Shown here: piece by piece, positions 61,401 through 64,000 of the stretch
Numbering within the stretch: the first letter of the stretch is position 1
Layout of the letters: each line of letters opens with the position of its first letter
Position numbers and translations under genes: made by a program
The notes under the pieces: generated by a model
Databases searched by the model: none
Told to the model about the DNA's origin: nothing
Seen by the model: the letters and a program-made list of their open reading frames with translations, nothing else
Assembly (NCBI RefSeq): GCF_010435915.1
Contig: NZ_JAAFZH010000024.1
Coordinates: 33,465 to 97,464 of the forward strand
From: Spirosoma terrae
GTDB lineage: Bacteria; Bacteroidota; Bacteroidia; Cytophagales; Spirosomataceae
DNA length: 64,000 nucleotides
Direction of reading: 5' to 3'

Positions 61401-61698
61401 TACATCGAATTTTTTGAGAAATCTGCAACTTGTTGCTTTTACGGATATTGGTACTGCATGGTCGGGTAAAGGGCCATTTAGCCAGCAAAACAGCCTGAAT
61501 ACAGAAATAGTAGGAGGGGGGAGTATCCCGTTCCGGGCAACCGTAACGAATTTCAAAAACCCTTTCCTGATTGGGTATGGTGCTGGAGCCCGAACGATGT
61601 TGTTCGGATATTACGTTAAATTTGACTACGGATGGGGGCTTGAAAACAAGGTCGTTAGCAAACCTATTGCCTATCTGACATTAGGGTATGATTTTTAG
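58411..61698 (+). CDS. Large TolB-propeller and beta-barrel protein with degenerate peptidase-MA domain
   Basis: This 1095-residue protein has a signal peptide ending ATAQ, then a peptidase-MA-like region (about residues 40-270) whose expected HExxH is HDVSM (residues 141-145), so the zinc site is lost. A TolB/WD-like beta-propeller follows near 290-590 (LSPDKQYIAYATLRDGKYRVEV, ADRRGQNDLFLYSIN). A low-complexity Thr-rich linker lies near 590-680. The last about 400 residues resemble an Omp85/BamA-like barrel ending in YDF (DLRHYQKIHRDLILAARFSF, LVAFTDIGTAWSG). It is probably an outer-membrane secretion or assembly protein; the function is unknown. ATG 58411 is preferred to TTG 58402. Confidence 0.82.
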   Translation: MRNQYILLMGLWLGTLSLATAQNYPDLERFGKNRIQYRTFDWKIIRTSNFEIYYYQDGTQIANLTAQYAESEFDRITELLGYTPYNRVKIFLFNSPSELAQSNIGLNTQGSLNRREQDLSKSRIELAFTGDQISFRRQIVHDVSMLFVYDMLYGGSLKDALQSSLLLSLPDWFMPGIASYIAEGNSVELDDYMRDVSQTRPVRKPSLLSGTEAERVGHSIWNYIVQKYGRDNVSNILNLTRIIRNEQSSISSTLGVPYSRFLREWRDYYAGMANTVSQGYRASTDDFQIKLSDPDDEIILSSLKLSPDKQYIAYATLRDGKYRVEVINTTNKKKTTVLQGGYRLDGLTVRTTTPLVAWQRGNNLIIVTDELGKTNMYQFSDFEKKPKRQFKRQVNGLTQIVSVDASEDGGSLILSADRRGQNDLFLYSINRGSYQQLTNDLYDDLYPQFIGRTAREVVFSSNRKLDTLGVDKGSYKTITDRLSLFTHEGGARDFSLERLTDSLSHATQPTPASETVFYFLNDVNGIKNLYRLDTESGSIGQVTAFPESIQLYDLNPSNGGFVYSSLKNGETYIGFRSQLNLTQTVQTTPTPRSIATGSATAKVQAKGNRATTPKTDSTGQVALGDTAAAKGTQTGVVRPDSTKRLALEPGEVDTDNYQFDADVLKANEYRQRRSIMGNAPTLSTALPRNRRRENITIRGPFNYKGIFTVTDANSNWRIDPISAKGFGYSQDVTLTDLLENHVIRGGLFITTTLRNSDLFAEYTNLTHRIDYGARVDRSTLFVDNAGLSQKYRYNRVAVSASYPISVNSRFTVAPFYAMTRLIDISSFNEPDRTSDYAGLRGEFVFDNTKTSGANVAVGTRLKVKFDEYAGLRSSAESFRRLSIDLRHYQKIHRDLILAARFSFSQSGGPAPKQSTLGGMDNWVGANSSIKEQIASNPLLVPNLIPNEIPYDYRNVFFLDFAAPLRGFRQGKLTGTSHMLFNAELRLPLVRYLYRGNVTSNFLRNLQLVAFTDIGTAWSGKGPFSQQNSLNTEIVGGGSIPFRATVTNFKNPFLIGYGAGARTMLFGYYVKFDYGWGLENKVVSKPIAYLTLGYDF

Positions 61699-61712
61699 AA
61701 ATATGGTTTTCT

Positions 61713-61752
61713 AAATGAAGAGAGCGACTCAATAGGGTCGCTCTCTTCATTT
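61713..61752 (+). terminator. Intrinsic terminator
   Basis: A 16-bp stem, AAATGAAGAGAGCGAC (61713-61728) with 61737-61752, has an 8-nt loop, starts 14 bp after the stop codon and ends in TTTT. Confidence 0.85.
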
Positions 61753-62782
61753 TATAGATAATAAGTCTGTACCCAATGTTGGTTTCTGAGCCGTTTCCTA
61801 TATATATTTGTTGCCATAAACTAGTATACATGATCGAACATAGGTGATGTGACTAGTTTACGAATACCCTTCGATATATTCTCTCTCCTTATTGCGTTTT
61901 CGGTACCCTCTAAAATAGGGTGCATTCCCATTGTGTGTACAAAATCAATAAAAAGGTTTCCGTACTAATCCGGGAAACGATTGGCATAGTTTTCGCTAAC
62001 CAAGGCAGAACAATTAAAAGCATTGGAAGCTTCGAACCTTCAAAATCCATTGATAGACAATTGGTGACTATTTTTGGAGTTCTGTTTAATTGAAATGCTC
62101 GAAATGTGATCTTTTGATAGTTATTGATCGAGAGCACCTGGCAAAAACTGTTAATTGGCATAGTTTTCGTTCCATTTAAATGAAGCAAAATGGCTCTTGT
62201 AGATTGGCATGGTATACCGTGACTTGTAGATGGTTTATCTGTCTGAATAATTGCTGATCGCAAGGGTTCAATTTGAGATTAAGTATGTCGCCCCAAATAA
62301 GGTTGCAGATGAGAGTAATTTCTACGTTACGCACAACATGCCTTACGGCTTTATCAAGTTTATTTCTTACGCATAAACCGAAAGGTTTTAATGCTGAGGG
62401 AAAGCATATCGCTCGTCTGGCAGGCCGGATTATTACGTATTTTCTGCAACTCTTGCAGACAGCAGGCTACTCACAAGAAAAAAATCAATCAGCCCGTCTA
62501 CCTAAAAGGCGGTTCGGACTTTCCACTAAAAGAACGTTCGCGAATATTCCCCTCTATACTGATTGTGGACCTCCAGATATACCACTGACTGGTCCGCCGG
62601 GCCAGCTTCATCGATCAACAAAGTTTCTGCACCAAGCATCCACTATTTTAGGAAAACAATCAATGAATGAGCGAACTTTACTAAGCCGATTATATCTCAA
62701 CCCTGATTCACAAAGGGTAATTGATATGGGTCGAGGCCCAACATCAGGGAGGATAGGTTCATCAGAGCCTGACAGCTTACAA
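61753..62782. other. Long region without a clear gene start
   Basis: About 1 kb follows the terminator. A 16-bp direct repeat (ATTGGCATAGTTTTCG at 61980-61995 and 62154-62169) is the only repeat noted. From 62258 the frame of the downstream adhesin gene is open without a stop for 525 bp, with in-frame ATG codons at 62285, 62309, 62663 and 62726. The translated segment looks unlike protein (Arg/Thr/Pro-rich, no family), so it is listed as upstream region. Confidence 0.5.
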
Positions 62783-64000
62783 ATGCTGCTATTTCCGTTT
62801 ATAGCCTTATATACTAGTTTATATCGCTCAAGAACGGTATATAGAGCAGCCAGTTTCTTAATGGGATTGGTTTGTTTACTGGCCCTGTCAACTCAAACAC
62901 AAGCTCAGTCTACTATAGACTTGAGCGTCTCTAAAAAAGTTAGCAATCAGAATCCAGCGTTAGGCGACGTATTATCCTATACCGTTGTGGTTCGAAACGC
63001 TCCTGGAACGGCTACAGCAACGAATATAGTTGTAGGAGATCAGCTACCCACTGAAGGCGTCACCTATGTCCCTGCTTCTGCATCGTTGGTGCGTGGTACG
63101 GGAACTTATACAGCTGCTACAGGACAGTTGAATATAGGGTCTATCGCACCAGGAGATTCCGCGGTCTTGACTCTTCAGGCAACCGTAATAGCGCGCGGGG
63201 TTTGGTTTAATACGGCGGAAGTATTATCAGCCGATCAGCCTGATTCTGATTCGCAGCCTAATAACCAGAGTTTGGTTGAGGACGACTATTCAAGCGTATG
63301 CTTTTCGGTTCCTCTATATTGGTATGCGGGAGATGAGTTTACAGTAACGATTCCTACCGGCTATCGCGGAGTGACCTGGTATCGTAATAATCAGGACGTC
63401 GCCATTGTTTCACCGGATTTAGCTGTCATCAATGCGGATTCGTCTCTAACAATTAAAAGTCCGGGAACGTATCGGTTTACGGCTACGATTGCTAGTTGCC
63501 CTGCATTGAATTGCTGCGATATTCAGGTAATTCAGGGGCCCTATGGAAGTTTAGGAGATTATGTATGGGTAGATACGAATAAGGATGGCTTACAAAATGA
63601 TGGCCCAACAGGTATCGATGGCGTAACCGTCTTTCTGTACGATTCTACAGGTACCACCAAACTTGATTCGACCATTACCGCAGGTGGTGGTAAATACTTG
63701 TTTGATAGCCTAACCGATGGAAGCTATAAAGTCAGGTTTATCGCGCCTACAAGCTTTACGTTTACTGCGAAAGATGTACTATCTACTCCAGCCGATTCAA
63801 TCGATAGTGATGCTGGTCCAGATGGGTTTACTCGTATATATACTATAGATACAAGTAAACCGGTGGCAGATACCGCACGTAACAATCCAAATGTTGATGC
63901 CGGTATTATTCCATTGCCAGCCTCTTTGGGCGACTTCGTGTGGGTGGACACCAACAAGAATGGTATTCAGGATGCGAGTGAGCCGGGTATTCCGGGTGTG
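62783..64000 (+). CDS. DUF11 / SdrD-B domain adhesin-like protein (partial, runs off the end)
   Basis: At least 406 residues are encoded before the window edge. A signal sequence (hydrophobic LMGLVCLLALSTQTQAQ) is preceded by a basic RSRTVYR segment. A DUF11 domain follows (VSKKVSNQNPALGDVLSYTVVV through DNTAEVLS-like sequence near NTAEVLSADQPDSD), then an Ig-like linker with CC pairs, a SdrD-B (Cna-B-like) domain starting SLGDYVWVDTNKDGLQND, and a second one starting SLGDFVWVDTNKNGIQD. Such proteins are large surface or secreted adhesins of Bacteroidota, usually with a C-terminal sorting domain, here off the window. The start is uncertain: ATG 62783 is chosen because it begins the signal; 62663 is possible. 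Confidence 0.75.
   Translation, partial: MLLFPFIALYTSLYRSRTVYRAASFLMGLVCLLALSTQTQAQSTIDLSVSKKVSNQNPALGDVLSYTVVVRNAPGTATATNIVVGDQLPTEGVTYVPASASLVRGTGTYTAATGQLNIGSIAPGDSAVLTLQATVIARGVWFNTAEVLSADQPDSDSQPNNQSLVEDDYSSVCFSVPLYWYAGDEFTVTIPTGYRGVTWYRNNQDVAIVSPDLAVINADSSLTIKSPGTYRFTATIASCPALNCCDIQVIQGPYGSLGDYVWVDTNKDGLQNDGPTGIDGVTVFLYDSTGTTKLDSTITAGGGKYLFDSLTDGSYKVRFIAPTSFTFTAKDVLSTPADSIDSDAGPDGFTRIYTIDTSKPVADTARNNPNVDAGIIPLPASLGDFVWVDTNKNGIQDASEPGIPGV

Noticed and set aside
61910..62263. Minus-strand open frame of 117 residues
   Set aside because: No domain, low-complexity unlike coding neighbours, sits in the intergenic region with direct repeats; treated as noncoding.
62391..62588. Plus-strand 65-residue open frame
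   Set aside because: It lies in a different frame inside the stop-free region upstream of the adhesin gene and has no recognisable family.

Overview
The window looks like chromosomal DNA of a Bacteroidota member, most likely Cytophagales and close to Spirosoma. The reasons are a SusC/SusD outer-membrane pair, a DUF5686/carboxypeptidase-regulatory-domain protein, a LytS/LytTR pair, EboA/B/C proteins, TAT-exported Gfo/Idh/MocA proteins, promoters of the Bacteroidota type (TTG, about 19-20 bp, TAnnTTTG), and starts without Shine-Dalgarno sequences. The taxon is inferred from gene content; there is no rRNA gene. No tRNA, CRISPR array, transposase or prophage was seen. Many gene pairs, especially convergent ones, are separated by perfect hairpins that probably act as terminators.

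Layout. 0-8 kb: pyrR, a large DUF5686 outer-membrane protein, a methyltransferase, a small periplasmic cytochrome c, an ECF sigma factor, a nested inverted repeat and a TAT-exported oxidoreductase. 7.5-11.6 kb, minus strand: an RsbQ-type hydrolase, a PAS histidine kinase and a secreted esterase in a row, preceded by another hydrolase. 11.9-16.5 kb: a SusC/SusD pair with its own promoter and terminator. 16.6-20.3 kb: RclA-like flavoprotein, BASS transporter, Ppx/GppA phosphatase, divergent rpsU. 20.5-26.3 kb: an amino-sugar operon (two TAT-exported Gfo/Idh/MocA proteins, nagA, nagB, nagP). 26.5-29.2 kb: a glycerophosphodiesterase, a Xer recombinase and a HepT/MntA toxin-antitoxin pair. 29.3-33.6 kb: eboA, then two opposite-strand envelope genes, then eboB-eboC; eboD-F are not in the window. 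33.6-41.4 kb: an eight-repeat FN3 protein, an exported MTA/SAH nucleosidase, a lipase, and a metX-SGNH hydrolase-esterase row behind a SAM-I riboswitch. 41.5-45.6 kb: DUF721 protein and a lipid/glycan modification row (GT2, NodB deacetylase, GT87, methyltransferase). 46.1-52.5 kb: LD-carboxypeptidase, lipoprotein, M42 and M23 peptidases, kelch protein, POT peptide transporter. 52.5-55.3 kb: SUI1-like factor, LytTR regulator and a pentapeptide-repeat/LytS kinase. 55.8-61.7 kb: acetyltransferase, cmk, FAD oxidoreductase and a 1095-residue propeller/barrel protein. The window ends inside a large DUF11/SdrD-B adhesin-like gene.

The most notable systems are the RsbQ-PAS kinase row (a possible small-molecule sensor in which the hydrolase supplies the PAS ligand), the split and partial ebo cluster, the pentapeptide-LytS fusion kinase, and a dispersed hairpin family whose copies differ by compensatory base-pair changes. 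Much of the rest is ordinary housekeeping and cell-envelope gene content.
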